From Siphonodentalium dalli (taxonomy: Eukaryota; Mollusca; Scaphopoda; Gadilida; Siphonodentaliidae), in contig CP136066.1 in assembly GCA_032622095.1 (NCBI GenBank), forward strand, positions 96,371,319 through 96,435,318: a stretch of 64,000 bases of DNA, read 5' to 3'. The notes under the pieces are model-generated. The model was not told the origin of the DNA. It worked only from the letters and a program-made list of their open reading frames with translations, and ran no database searches. A program made the translations under genes and the position numbers. Numbering within the stretch: position 1 is the stretch's first letter; every line of letters starts with the position of its first letter. Positions 1-11,410 of the stretch are shown one piece after another.

Positions 1-214
1 GTTATATAGTGTTTCCAAAGACGTAACTCGTAATTCTCTTAACTGGGATGTATATACATGTATACACGCTCAACTATATATATATACTATGCCAACCGAA
101 CTACATGTAGTGTGTGGTGAAATATGTCACAATGTATTTCAACAAGACAGTCTATTCCATGTTCAATATACATGTACATTATATTGCGGCTCCCTTTGGT
201 CGCGCTATGTATTT

Positions 215-560
215 ATAACGAAATTCTTATCCTTTGCTTACGATAAAAGGCGTTTCACAAATGCACCTCTGTGCATGCGTGACGAAACAGACCCGTGTCA
301 CCAATTTGGCTGCTAAAGTCAGAGGTATGAACTTGTGACTCGTGGCATTCATGCAAAGTAGACACACATGCAATTCTGGTTAATTTGCGATTTGATCGCG
401 AAATTCGTAACGAAATACTTCCCCTTTTCGATGATAAAAAGCGAATTGTTTTCTCAAAATAAGTCTCTGCGCATGCATGAAGAAACACCCTCCGTCATCA
501 GTTTGGCTGTCAAGGTCACATGGGTAAACATGTGATGCATGTGTGTAACGTATAAGTACA
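215..560. repeat. Two-copy direct repeat, about 190 bp period
   Basis: The block starting GATAAAAGGCG near 242 recurs as GATAAAAAGCG near 432. Both copies continue through CTGTGCATGCGTGA-like and TTTGGCTG-AAGGTCA-like segments. The copies are diverged. Short open frames here show no recognisable domain. Bases 1-214 hold nothing I recognise. Confidence 0.6.
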
Positions 561-621
561 ACACTAGTTGATATGTGCATTTATTGTTCTGTAATTTCGT
601 GTCAAATATCGTATGATTTCC

Positions 622-683
622 GGACCGGTATTCCGGTCTCCCGGGATATGGGAATATAAGAATTGGACCGGTATTCCGGTCTC
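622..683. repeat. Short duplicated near-palindrome
   Basis: The 19-mer GGACCGGTATTCCGGTCTC occurs at 622-640 and again at 665-683, 43 bp apart, and is nearly self-complementary. No gene is visible in the rest of 561-1030. Confidence 0.55.
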
Positions 684-1034
684 TCAGGTTCAAAGGGTTC
701 AGAAGACTGCACGTTAGTCGTTACTTTGTTCCGTCGGGTCATTTTGTAACCGCAAATTGTACAGCCATGCATGGTTATGACCACGCATGCAGTAGCCAAT
801 GTAAACAAAGCATGCTGTCTTTTTAATGTCTATGCTGCGACTCCTAGTGAGATTTATCGTAATTACTCTGCCCATGACATCAAAACAAATTTGAATGATA
901 GGTGGGTATACTCTACTAGTTTGTCGATTATCTCACCTTGGCCGACCCATCAAGTCTGCAAGTTGAGGAGTGATATGGACACTGTGACAAAACTGACAAC
1001 AGAATGCTATATTATTGCTATAGCTATACATATA

Positions 1035-2850
1035 AAAAATATCCCAATTGAATGGGCGCACTAAAATGTGCAGATGACACTTCGAGGATACGCTTGGGAC
1101 ATAAACTAACAATGCTATATTATGGATATAACTATACATATATCATCAAAATATCCCAATTGAATGGGTGCACTAAAATGTGCATATGACACTTCATTGA
1201 TCCACATTCCATCGGGTTTGCGCTAGCCTTGGTGTCTGGATAATACACATGAATAAATTCCTCAGAAACTCGAGGATTCAAATCTTTGCACAGAAGTAAG
1301 CAATACACATTTACAAAAATAACGATACACGTTAAATATACACATGACAAGGACACGCTTGTCGTAGGACTTGTGCCAGCCTTGGTGTCAGGATGTTCTA
1401 AATGAATAAATTCTGCAGAAACTAGAAGTTTCCGAAAACTGGTAACATCTATTGTTGCTGAAATACACAATTCATGATGAATTGGCATGCGCCAGTTGTA
1501 CGTGCATCCAACAATGCACATCATATACAATTCTTGCGCAATATCTCACAAATGGATATATATGACTAAAAGTCAAAAATGATGTTTAAACATCAACAAC
1601 AACAAATGCGCATTTATTTGATATATCAACTCATGCGCCACAAAACAACTCAAGATTCTGAAAACTGACAACAAAATGCTATATTATTGCTTTCGCTATA
1701 TATATAAAAATATCCCAAATTGAATGGGCGCACTAAAATGTGTATATGACACTTCGAGGATATGCTATATTATGGATATAACTATACATATATCATCAAA
1801 ATATCCCAATTGAATGGGTGCACTAAAATGTGCATATGACACTTCAATGATCCGAATTCCATCGGGTTTGCGCTAGCCTTGGTGTCTGGATAATACACAT
1901 GAATAAATTCCTCGCACAGAAGTAAGGAATACACACTTACAAAAATAATGGAACAATTTGATATACACATGACATTTCAAGAACCCACTTGTCATCGGAC
2001 TTGTGCCAGCCTTGGTGTCAGGATGTTCTAAATGAATAAATTCTACAGAAACTAGATGTTTCCGAAAACTAGTAACATCTAATGATGTCACTGAAATACA
2101 CAATTCATGATGAATTGGCATGCACCTGATTATACGTGCATCCATCAATGCACATCATATACAATTCTTGCACACCCTGAAGTGTAACAAATGGATATAT
2201 ATGACTACAAGTCAACAATGATGTTTAAACATCAACAACAACAACAAATGTGCATTTATTTGATATATCAACAGATGCGCCACAAAACAACTCAGATTCT
2301 GAAAACTGACAACAAAATGCTATATTATTGCTATAGCTTTACACATAAAAATATCCCAATTGAATGGGTGCACTAAAATGTGCATATGACACTTCAATTA
2401 TCCAAATTCCATCGGGTTTGCGCTAGCCTTGGTGTCTGGATAATACACATGAATAAATTCCTCAGAAACTTGAGGATTCATATCTTCGCACAGAAGTAAG
2501 CAATACACACTTACAAAAATAACGATACACGTTAAATATACACATGACATTTCAAGGACTCGCTTGTCATCGGACTTGTGCCAGCCTTGGTGTCAGGATA
2601 TTCTAAATGAATAAATTCTGCAGAAACTAGGTTTCCGAAAACTGGTAACATCTAATGATGTCGCTGAAATACACAATTCATGATGAATTGTCATGCATCA
2701 GTTGTAATTGCATCCAACAATGCACATCATATACAAATCTTGTGCACCCTAAAGCAATATATGACTACAATCAAACATGTTTTATCATGTTTAAACATCA
2801 TCTACAACAACAAATGCGTATTTATTTGATACTAGCTGATGTGCCCGACT
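1035..2850. repeat. Tandem repeat, about 550-650 bp unit, three copies
   Basis: The anchor CCAATTGAATGGG recurs near 1043, 1155, 1715, 1804 and 2352. Each full unit then runs through TGCGCTAGCCTTGGTGTCTGG and TTGTGCCAGCCTTGGTGTCAGG and ends with CACAATTCATGATGAATTG and an ATGTTTAAACATCA palindrome. Minus-strand frames across the units read HPDTKAGTSP and YPDTKASANP, because GACACCAAGGC occurs twice per unit. I see no known protein domain, so these frames are probably not genes. The array looks like a satellite or a tandemly amplified mobile element. Confidence 0.75.
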
Positions 2851-2914
2851 TCAGGCCTATTTAGTGACGTCTTTGTAATTGCCTCCATTTGGGCAGAATA
2901 TACAGCGTCTGGAC

Positions 2915-3175
2915 AAACTATTCGATCGGTCCAGAAACATGCCCATAAGAGCGTATATGAGCGAGGTCAAGGACACGGTCACCTGTGAAATTGGACCCAC
3001 CCATATTGTTCCCGGGATCAAAGTAGGCCTACATACCAAATTTGAGTGTGATCTGTCGAGGTCCAGAAACATGCCTAAATGAGCATATATATGGTCCAGG
3101 TCAAGGACATGGTCGCACGTGAAATTGGACCCATCCATATTGTTCCCGGGATCAAAGTGGGCCAACATAGCAAAT
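2915..3175. repeat. Tandem duplication, 132-bp unit
   Basis: GTCCAGAAACATGCC starts at 2929 and again at 3061. Both units continue through AAATTGGACCCA and CATATTGTTCCCGGGATCAA. This matches the core-repeat style of the pearl-like elements elsewhere in the window, but no microsatellite tail or end hairpin is evident here. Confidence 0.65.
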
Positions 3176-3334
3176 AGGCAAACCAGTTTAAACTGGCTGG
3201 AACAAACTGATATCTTAAAGCGGCCAAACTCTCCTCACATCGGTGGTTGACACGAAAAGTACAACTCAATATATCTCCATACAGCACTGTGGAAACATGT
3301 CAGGCTTTCCGGTATTACTTAATATATGCACGAT

Positions 3335-3545
3335 GAAACTGGAATCCGATGAATTCCGCTACTAAAGTTCTCCTGAAGGGCTCTGTATACAGGTCAACCC
3401 ATCGGAGTCTGTGTAGAATATGCAAATTTAAACTGGAATCCGATCACTAAAGTTCTCCTGAAGACGCTGTTATACAGGTCAAGCCATCGGAGTTGCATCG
3501 AATAAACAAATATAAACTGGAATCCGATGTATTCCTTCACGAATG
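3335..3545. repeat. Tandem repeat, about 90-bp unit, 2.3 copies
   Basis: AACTGGAATCCGAT followed by CTAAAGTTCTCCTGAAG and CAGGTCAA-CCATCGGAGT occurs near 3338 and 3431. A third partial start (AACTGGAATCCGATGTATTCC) lies near 3517. Confidence 0.65.
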
Positions 3546-4191
3546 TGACTTAGATTGCATGAAATATGCAAAAAGAATAGTGCATGTGATGTGGCACCCA
3601 AGTGGAATCCAATGTATTCCGCATATACTTGTAAACAGGCATAAACAATGTCTAGTTATCTAAATGACAAGTCTTGCCCCTGATGAGTAGTCGGCGCAAA
3701 AATAGGCACTAGTTCAACCTTAATGTGACTATCCAAGTACAAGCAGTGTCGGGCATCAACGAATGTTACCACTAATGAACATGCGGATGGTTGGGTATAC
3801 ATACACCATTTTATATACACTAAATACATTGGTAATTGCAATCAATTATTTGTTAATTATCACATTCAGTGGTTTGAATCCTCATCTGTGATTTTTGAAT
3901 TTGACAATTTTCCCATATATAAATGTTTAATTTAAACTAATCCAAATTGGATTTTTGGTTCCAAATTACATGCAGGTGACAAAATTAAGGTCTAATCATA
4001 TACAAATTTCTCATCCTTGAGAATCGAACTGGATAAATATTGTTCTGAATGGTCATTTTAAGCTTTTAGGTCGGGCTCAAACCTTCGTTCTGCATAATGC
4101 CCATGTGTTGCTCATAATTATGCAGTCTGAAAAAAACTGTGTCGGGTCAATATTGGAATTTCCACACAATTATTTATATGTCTCTGTCGTG
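3546..4191. other. AT-rich stretch, nothing recognised
   Basis: No open frame with a recognisable domain, no clear inverted or tandem repeat, and no splice-bounded exon candidate was found. Confidence 0.5.
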
Positions 4192-4434
4192 TCAGCCTGC
4201 ATCAATGGGCACTTCATGGGAGGTAAATTTAGAATGAACAATCCCTGATAATAACAGTATTTTGTTCAGACTTTGAACCATTCTGGTCGTTATGCTCTGT
4301 AATGTCTCTAGTTTGGCAGAAAGTCCAATCAGATGTGATTTCCATATGACAGCACAGTATTCTATGATAGGCTGGACCATTGTGGTATACAATCTCTTAA
4401 ATATGCTTAAGTCAATCTCAGAAAAGGAGCTCAA
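4192..4434 (-). pseudogene. Non-LTR retrotransposon reverse-transcriptase fragment
   Basis: An 80-residue minus-strand frame reads FKRLYTTMVQPIIEYCAVIW and then LETLQSITTRMVQSL. This is the signature just after the palm domain in Jockey/CR1/RTE-type LINE reverse transcriptases (pattern LY..MV.P.IEY...W...LE..Q...TR). The catalytic FADD region upstream and the remaining C-terminus are absent or frame-broken. I read it as a decayed, 5'-truncated LINE copy. Confidence 0.7.
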
Positions 4435-4807
4435 TCATGCATAACTTCAGTCAAATGTTTAAAAAACAGATAATCAAACAGATAAATAATTAATGTTATA
4501 TAGTCAAAAATTTGTATCAATCGGATCCATTTCTTTGGAAATATGAACTAATGTATTCGGGGGAACATACTTTATTTGAGGTGTTTATTTCTGCATCAGC
4601 ACTCAGCATACTCGAATGTAATTAATAGTAAGAGTGGTTATCAAAACACCCGACAACTTGATTGATGAATTATATTCCTTTCCTATCAAATGTAGGGCTC
4701 ATATATCAGGGAAAAGACCAGCTGTGTTGCTTGACTAACAATCACACCAACAGTCTTTGCATTTTGACAGGTTGTTGTAACTGGAAGAACCCTGAATACG
4801 TCTTTAA

Positions 4808-5041
4808 TTCATGAAAGGAGCTGCGCTGGTGCAGCATTAAAGACCTGTGCCAGTGCATGAGATTATATATGTGAGTCTCCCGTAGGGAACCTTGCATATA
4901 TAAGAGAATTTACTGGCGTACAAGATCAAGGTAAATTTAGTTAGGCCAATGCATTTTCTTATATATGCGAGGCGCATATATAATGGAACGCATTGGCACA
5001 GGGTTTTCATAATATTTCAGGAAGCTCCAGTCATGAAATGG
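4808..5041. mobile_element. Palindromic TTAA-type MITE (Tatatatgcgag family), eroded
   Basis: The inner arms are CATGAGATTATATATGTGAG and CATATATAAGAGAATTTACT, then a second pair GCATTTTCTTATATATGCGAG / GCATATATAATGGAACGCATT. The outer arms are ATGAAAGGAGCTGCGCTGG and GGAAGCTCCAGTCATGAAA. TTAA lies at 4804-4807 and 5042-5045. Related copies lie at 52710-52950, 54243-54648, 60306-60753 and, partially, near 61735. TTAA flanks suggest piggyBac mobilisation, which is inference. Confidence 0.65.
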
Positions 5042-5045
5042 TTAA

Positions 5046-6254
5046 AGGCCCACTTAATGTTTGGGTCCCCGACTGTCTCTATCCAGTCACTGTTATTAAC
5101 TATTGTTGGCATGACATAAGATCAAAAATATATATTCTCCACCAAGACAGAACAGCCATGTCCTGGGAGTGTCCACCAATTGATAAGTGATTCTCAGATT
5201 CACCCATTATTTAGCCAAAATGCATCAAAATTCAAAACAAGATACATGCAGTTATTCCCATAACATCCAAAATAATAGACTGGCTGTACAGTCCAGATCA
5301 AAATTAAGCACATAATCACTCAGAACACATGTTGGTACCTCGAAAAATACAATGTGTTCACAGTTTATTTGAGTGAATAAGTTGATAATACCATGTTTTG
5401 GGGCTTCCTCTATTAAATGGTATAACATATAGGATATGTTGCATATGTGATCTGGGGATTCGAACAATAAGTGGGCCTTTAAGTTTACATAATTATGTGA
5501 TTTCGAAGGGTTGGGCAGAGGGATCTCAAGTCATTTGCTTCCCTTCTACCTGTAAATATTTTAGGGGAGAACTCATTTTTCCTGAAAGGCCTTTCAAGAC
5601 AAAATGCATTGGACATTACATGTGCTTGGCATCCATGTTCTAATATGGCATTGTGTGTGCTGCGGTTAGTCAACTTTTTCAATTTTCACAACTGAGATTA
5701 ACGAAGTTACATGAAATGGATCAAAGCTGCCAGGTCCGACTATGTAAACATTATTGCCAATTCAAATATACTTTTGATTCTAAATATCATTCTATCAGGT
5801 TGTGTTATTAAAACATCAGAAGGAACATACCAGAATAACAAAGCAATAAAGCATGGCATACAACCGAGTCCAGTGATCAGACGTTATTGCAAATGCCAAT
5901 GCGAGCAACACCAATGACACAAAAATATCAATACAAACCATCTTGAAAGATCTTTTTAAACTGTTCTTAAGTGTTGAGGTCTGTTGGAATGGGGTATGGG
6001 AAAATTAGTAGCAAAATTTACCAGCGAAGTTCAAGCCACATGTCTGCCTATCATTTCACAAATACACTCAATCTTGGTTCCATATCAAAATCAAACAGGA
6101 TGGTGTCGGAATATGGACTATAACCTATCACACTGCCCAACCGATTCACAATGGTGGGTTTTATGCCATACCTGAACATAACTTTTTTAATTTATATTGA
6201 AACGGAAAGGAGTCAATTATTTAGGCATTAATGTAAGTGCATGATATTTTCTGC
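5046..6254. other. Gene-free stretch, nothing recognised
   Basis: Several open frames of 60-80 codons occur on both strands, but none shows a domain, coiled coil or splice context that I can support. Confidence 0.5.
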
Positions 6255-6257
6255 TTT

Positions 6258-6512
6258 AACCCTTTCTATACTAAATACTCATTGACGAGTAGTTCCATTA
6301 GGAAATGTTCAGATAATAAGGTCAACAAATGACCATAGGAACTTATTATTTCAACATTTCCCACCATTTAATAGAAATCCTTCTGCACTTACATTACTTA
6401 TGATCTCTCTGTCGTCTGCTGACATTTCCTGAAAACCCATCCAGAAAAAAATAGACTATTCCAATGTATAATTTTATATTGATGGAAGAATCCATTCAGT
6501 AAAGAAAGTTTT
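6258..6512. mobile_element. TTAA-type MITE, CCCTTTCTATA family, decayed right end
   Basis: The left end is TTAACCCTTTCTATACTAAA. The inner inverted pair is GAAATGTTCAGATAATAAGG and TTATTATTTCAACATTTCCC. The right end, AGAATCCATTCAGTAAAGAA, corresponds to the intact right end of the copy at 52504-52705. Confidence 0.55.
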
Positions 6513-7589
6513 AGACACAAATCCCATTGCTACAGGACATCACCGAATGATCCCTCTAACTGATCAATGCAAAACAATTCATATTGACCTTCCCAAAACA
6601 ATTTTACTGCATACAGTATGGACCTACACTACACTCAGTGTGAGCTTTGCGTAAATTGAGGATATTCTGCAAACGCATTTGTGCAGTGCGTGGAATTTAT
6701 GTGCCCGCGGCAGTATAATTTGTTGATGATTCGAATGCGCTTGAGAGATTGCTTTATTGATATTCTTAATAGTAAAGTTTAGTGATCCGCGATTTATATT
6801 AACAATGGGTGTGCATGTTGAAAATGCATAGCAGGGGTCGCTTCACGCACCACCGCCCACGAATCGCGCATATTTCCTGTGAATAATAAAGAGCATTCTC
6901 AATTATGAGATTTAGTGATCGCTTATTAACATATTACTTATATATAACTTTTGTCGAGATGCCTGTGCCACACGAATGATAATATTTTCAATCCTTTTTC
7001 AGTTTTCATTTGCATATATTGAGCTAAAAATTGGCTTAGGAAATTTTAACAAATCGGACCGCATCTTTATACGTGTAACTACATTCCACCGTTTACATGA
7101 TAGTTACACCCTTGACTTTGCTGTGCCACTCTAGGCATGGATACATGTACAAAGTAATGGATATGCCATAATACAGACAAAGTGGTTTTGGGACCGGAAT
7201 CGCTACTCGGCATGGCTTTTTAACATTGAACAAACAACTATGAGGAGAGGTGAGAGGTTAATCTCCAGGAAAGATCACCAACAACGAATAATCCTTTGCT
7301 AGAATTGGTCGACTAGTTTCGGATTGTTGTTATCCTTCTTCAGGACCTGTGAAGAAAATTTCTTGCTGACTCCGTTTATATAGCCCTTGGTGTGGCATCC
7401 TTCAATATGGATTGGTTGAAACGAGTTAGGTTATGTGGTCATGTATGTGGTTCACAAAAGTGGTTCCCTGAATTAGGGTTAGTTGTGGTTCGCAAAAGTG
7501 GTTCACTCCTATGTGTTCAGTAGCCTTGAACCTGTGGTCAACTGTCCATGGGTAAGATTTGAGATCAGAGAATATGGTGACTCCACCGA

Positions 7590-8740
7590 TTACAGTACAA
7601 AGGTTTTTCCGTTCGGAGATTCCTCAAAACTGGAGTCCCAATCAATTGTGTCAATTTCGTTATTTGCCCGCTCCAAGATTCTATTTGGGTGGAAGTTGAT
7701 GTCAGATAGCCGGAGCCCTGGCTCCGGTGGATGATCGGATTGAGGTTTTTCACCCTCCACACAAGCACCCAGACTGTCGTCTTCTGAAGACAATTCCAAT
7801 ATGTCCCCCTTCTCAATTTCCTTCGGGCTGGTCATGTCCTCCTCTTCAGATGACTTGAGAAACATTTCTTCATCTGGTGGAGACTCTGATATGGAATCAC
7901 AAAGCAGTCCATCACTATTTTCCTTACCGGACATGCCACCAGACTGACTCACAGACGACTCCTTGTCCCTTGTTGCAGAATTCCCCTGATACAACCCGGT
8001 GAGGGATCGAACCACAGAAGCATTCGTTGACTTTCTTCCATACAGTCTACTCCATTTTTCCTCCCTCGAGGATACATCAGATTTGTCCTGACAATTCTGT
8101 TTCAACTCGTCCAATTTCTCCAGATTAAGCATTTGAAGCAACACATAGAGAACCCTCCAATATAAAAAACAAGCAGGGGAGTTAATAGGACTCAACCTAC
8201 ATTGTGCAGTTTCACCGTCCTGAAAACATGGATCAGTGGACCGGCGAAGCCTATCAATGTAAAACTTATACATGTCTCCTGATTTACTAGTATCGGACGA
8301 AATTAGTCGGTCAGAATTAATCTTGTCGATCAAAGATTTGAAGTGTTCCAAGGTCACCGTCTCAATAGGAATCCTTTGAATAAAACTAACCAGTGTTTTT
8401 ATTCCCACTGCCATTTGTTGACATATTATCTCAGCCTGTTCAATTGAAACCGGTTCCCACAAGAACTCTGGAACATGTGCATACAAGACATGTCGTTTCA
8501 ATTGTGAAAACCTTCCCCTACATATCGAGCATGGAGTATTTCTGTTCTGACTTAATCCTGCATTCTTCAAATTCTGCTTACGACGCCACCTGCGATAACT
8601 TTTGACATTTGTGAACTTGCTTTCTGTCAATGGCAGTATCGACTGTGAAGTTGAGGATGGCCCTTTCAATATTATCCGCTCTTCATCTCTTCGGATTACA
8701 TCCTTCAAGAAGATGGGTGGTATGGTGTTTTCGTCATTTC
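7590..8740 (-). CDS. Exon 2 of an uncharacterised protein with a short C2H2-like finger
   Basis: A single long open frame (about 383 codons plus stop) whose product I do not recognise. Near residue 75 it has CSICRGRFSQLKRHVLYAH, a C-x2-C-x9-H-x4-H pattern that is shorter than a classical C2H2 finger. A basic stretch (YRRWRRKQNLK) precedes it. The C-terminal third is acidic and serine-rich (SSEEEDMTSPKEIEKGD). There is no signal peptide or membrane segment. No ATG opens the frame: it enters through a good 3' splice site (CTAAT about 20 nt upstream, then TTGTCTCCAG, AG at 8741-8742), so this is an internal or last exon. Exon 1 is proposed at 13873-13921. Similar fingers occur in many invertebrate proteins, some linked to mobile DNA. 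The surrounding CACTA-type repeats suggest a transposon-borne or transposon-captured gene. Function is unknown. Confidence 0.7.
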
Positions 8741-8802
8741 CTGGAGACAATATAACATCATTAGTTGATCTGGATAAATTTAAGCCAGCCCGTAAATATT
8801 TA

Positions 8803-9228
8803 TTAAAGGTACTAAATTACTATTTCTTTGGCTTCGGGCATAAAAAATATTTGATTCGAGCCGAGGAACCCACCCTTCAAAGCTCAGAGTGATCAGATAT
8901 TGATTTTTGAAGTTTGTTAAATTTTGGAGATGTGGTCCACTTGCTCGAGCTCAAACAGACAAATTACGGGTGTAAGATGGATAACTCTAAAATCAAGTGG
9001 TTATTATAACCACTTGATTTTAGAGTTATCCATCTTACATCCACAGTTTGTCTGTTTGAGCTCGAGCAAGTGGACCACATCTCCAAAATTCAACAAACTT
9101 CAAAAATCGATATCTGATCACTCTGAGCTTTGAAACGTGGATTCCTCGACTTGAATCAAATAGTTTTTACTCCCGAAGCGAAACAAATAGTAATTTTGGG
9201 GTGGTTAATCAGATTGAGTACCTTTAAT
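8803..9228. mobile_element. Long hairpin (fold-back) MITE
   Basis: The two arms of about 200 bp are nearly complementary around a centre at 9005 (GGTTAT-T-ATAACC). The arms read TTAAAGGTACT at the left and AGTACCTTTAA at the right, so TTAA may be the target site. Inner arm landmarks are GTGGTCCACTTGCTCGAGCT and AGCTCGAGCAAGTGGACCAC. A half copy of the same family lies near 32505-32705. It ends only about 60 bp upstream of the exon 2 acceptor of the neighbouring gene. Confidence 0.85.
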
Positions 9229-9239
9229 GTATTGCCACT

Positions 9240-9896
9240 TCACTTTGGGGTCTCATCTCACTAACGAATTTCATTTCTCTTTCATCGGTGAAGAAGTGGA
9301 TGATCTGTCTCCACATCCTCTTAAGCCTTTCCACTTTTAATTCTTTCCCAATTTTCCAAAGATATTCCATGGACAGCTTGCTCCAACCAATTGGAATTTA
9401 AGATGGGGAATAATTCTAGATTCTTAACAGGTGTAATGTGAGCGTAATAAAAATTGGCTCTGATCTCCATTAGCCCTCTGTTTGATAATCTTATTGTAAA
9501 TCTTTTTTATCTTTATTATGGACCACCTGCGTGATATATTCTCGGATAACTCCATGTAGAAATGGGTCTTTAAGTAGACTCTGTACTTCCATAAACCCCT
9601 CTTAATTTATAGCATTAGTATGGCAGAGCAAAAATGACAAATGCAGTCTGATAGCTTCATCATTTGGTTGCTTCCTCCCTGGCCTAAAACCTCTGAAAGG
9701 GTGGACATCAGCAGGGTCATGGGAAGCTAGTCAGGAGCTATTTCTGAGTTTCACTGAGAGACTGATCATGAAATAGCAACTCACTATGTCTTTTTGGTTC
9801 CCGGCAATACGGTTTGTTCCTGTCATCCTTCTTCGACAACATCTAAAAGATGATAAAACATTTTGTATAATGAATCTGAATATTATTCTGTACACT
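9240..9896 (-). pseudogene. Decayed coding-like region, probably gypsy pol downstream of RNase H
   Basis: The minus-strand translation shows stop-interrupted but protein-like runs: NDEAIRLHLSFLLCHTNAIN, then MEVQSLLKDPFLHGVIREYI, then WKIGKELKVERLKRMWRQII. They lie in the order expected downstream of the RNase H fragment at 10797-10940, split from it by the hAT at 9905-10738. The second run resembles the start of a gypsy integrase region (x-x-Q-x3-DP), but the match is weak. Confidence 0.35.
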
Positions 9897-9904
9897 CTGG
9901 GCAG

Positions 9905-10738
9905 CAGTGTTCGCGCTGTACCGAAAAAAACTTTTTGCCAAATTTTGGCCAAATGAACATGTTATTGACCAAATTAAAAAAAAACTTTGGCCAAATTAAA
10001 TCCTCGTTTCCTGAGTGATTCACAATTGAAATTAAAATTAATTCGCAAACATGATGCTAACATTCTATAATATTTATAATCACATAAATCCGCTTAACCA
10101 AGTGCAATAACTCTTTGTCGCTGACACTCTGGTTGTCAACTAATAAAGTAACGAATTGTGTTAGTTCTCATCGCTATTTTTGCCGGGATATAAAACATTT
10201 GCTTACTATCGTGAGGTGATAACGGTTGAATATCTATTGTAGTCACTTTTATGTGAAGCCATGTTGTTATTAGTAGACGGGAAGTAGTTCATGACACATT
10301 ACAAAACTGACATGCCATTGAGTTAAGACTTATACTGATTTCTTGTACATCCAATTGTGGGATAATGCATTTACATATTTTATCTTACAGACTGCCTAAT
10401 CAACATAAAATTGCATTACCAGTTTACAAGATTAAGCATTTTGTCGATTAGTGTTTTAAATCAAATATTATTTGAAATGGCTGGTTAAATATTAAGAGCT
10501 TACCTTGTCCCCTTTGTACAGCTGTCACAGTTAAATCAACGCTCCCATTGTTTTCATGGTACAGGTACGATATTTCCAAAGTACAAAACCCGCGTATACT
10601 TTCGCCTAACTTCATCGATCTATTCAGCGCTTTTAAATTAGCTTTCTGTCTCAAATTTGGGGTTAAAAAAAAAGCCAAATGAATTTTTCGATCGGCCAAT
10701 TTCGAAAAAAAAAATTGCCACTGGTAGCGCGAACACTG
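9905..10738. mobile_element. hAT-superfamily DNA transposon, 834 bp, non-autonomous
   Basis: The inverted ends are CAGTGTTCGCGCTGTACC and GGTAGCGCGAACACTG. The insertion is flanked by a perfect 8-bp target duplication CTGGGCAG (9897-9904 and 10739-10746). Eight-bp duplications and CAGTG ends define hAT elements. No transposase is present. A minus-strand open frame (about 10504-10699) ends in a strong 5' splice site (GACAAG/GTAAGC, exon end 10504), so the element may carry one exon of its parent or of a host gene. Confidence 0.9.
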
Positions 10739-10788
10739 CTGGGCAGAAATATTGTTTTAGAGTTCGTCCTTGTCTTCAAATTTTAACA

Positions 10789-10945
10789 TGACCAACGGAA
10801 TCCTACTCAGAGCATCGGCATTGGAATGTTTTTCACCCTTCCGAAATATTTGCATGTTGGACAACTGACTTAATTCAAGGAGCCATCTCGCCAATTTGCC
10901 TTGGAGCTCCTTGAAATTCATCAAACAGATGCAACTAGAGGTGTG
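10789..10945 (-). pseudogene. Ty3/gypsy pol RNase H fragment
   Basis: The minus-strand frame reads LARWLLELSQLSNMQIFRKG followed by GEKHSNADALSRIP. This is the highly characteristic end of the gypsy RNase H domain (LARWLLxLSQ ... GxxHxNADALSR). The frame breaks shortly after DALSR and upstream of the LQGK segment, and no LTR or intact RT is visible, so it is a remnant. The hAT at 9905-10738 has inserted just downstream of it. Confidence 0.85.
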
Positions 10946-10979
10946 ACTGTCCCAATGGGACTAAGGATATCCCCCGTGT

Positions 10980-11410
10980 TTTTAAAACACAAACATGTTT
11001 CACATGTCAGTAAACATTAAGTTAAATAATAAAATAACAGATTTCCACAACCCCTAACCCTAATCCTAAACCTATTGACAGAAAAATGTAGGAATAAAAG
11101 CTCAGACAAAATTATGCAAGTTGCGAAAATGTTCTAAGTAAAAAAAGGGGAATAACTCCACAAAAAAGTCAGACATACATCATAATAGCAGGTGCACAGG
11201 TTCCCATGGTACAAAATATCTGTGCCAAGTTTCAAAAATATTGACCTAAAAATGTCGGAATAAAAGCTCGGACAAAATTATGCATGTTGAAAAATTTTCT
11301 AAGTCGAAAAACTCCACCAAAAAAATCTGACAGACATCATAATCACAGGTGCACAGGTTCCCATGGTGGTTGATGTCTGTGCCAAGTTTCAAGGAAAATG
11401 ATTAAAAATT
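10980..11410. repeat. Pearl-like core repeats, CACAGGTTCCCATGG family
   Basis: Two diverged units of about 170 bp share GTGCACAGGTTCCCATGGT, TGTGCCAAGTTTCAA and GGAATAAAAGCTCGGACAAA. A relic of the same family lies near 43370-43470. Confidence 0.6.

Noticed and set aside
3665-3705. Hammerhead-like CTGATGAG motif
   Set aside because: The required GAAA after stem II is replaced (GCAAAAA) and the flanking stems do not pair. Other CTGATGA occurrences in the window also lack the second core motif.
7255-7385. Penelope-like tail (CTGAAGAAGGATAAC on the minus strand)
   Set aside because: The match is to a loose sequence style only; no RT, GIY-YIG or ribozyme part is nearby.
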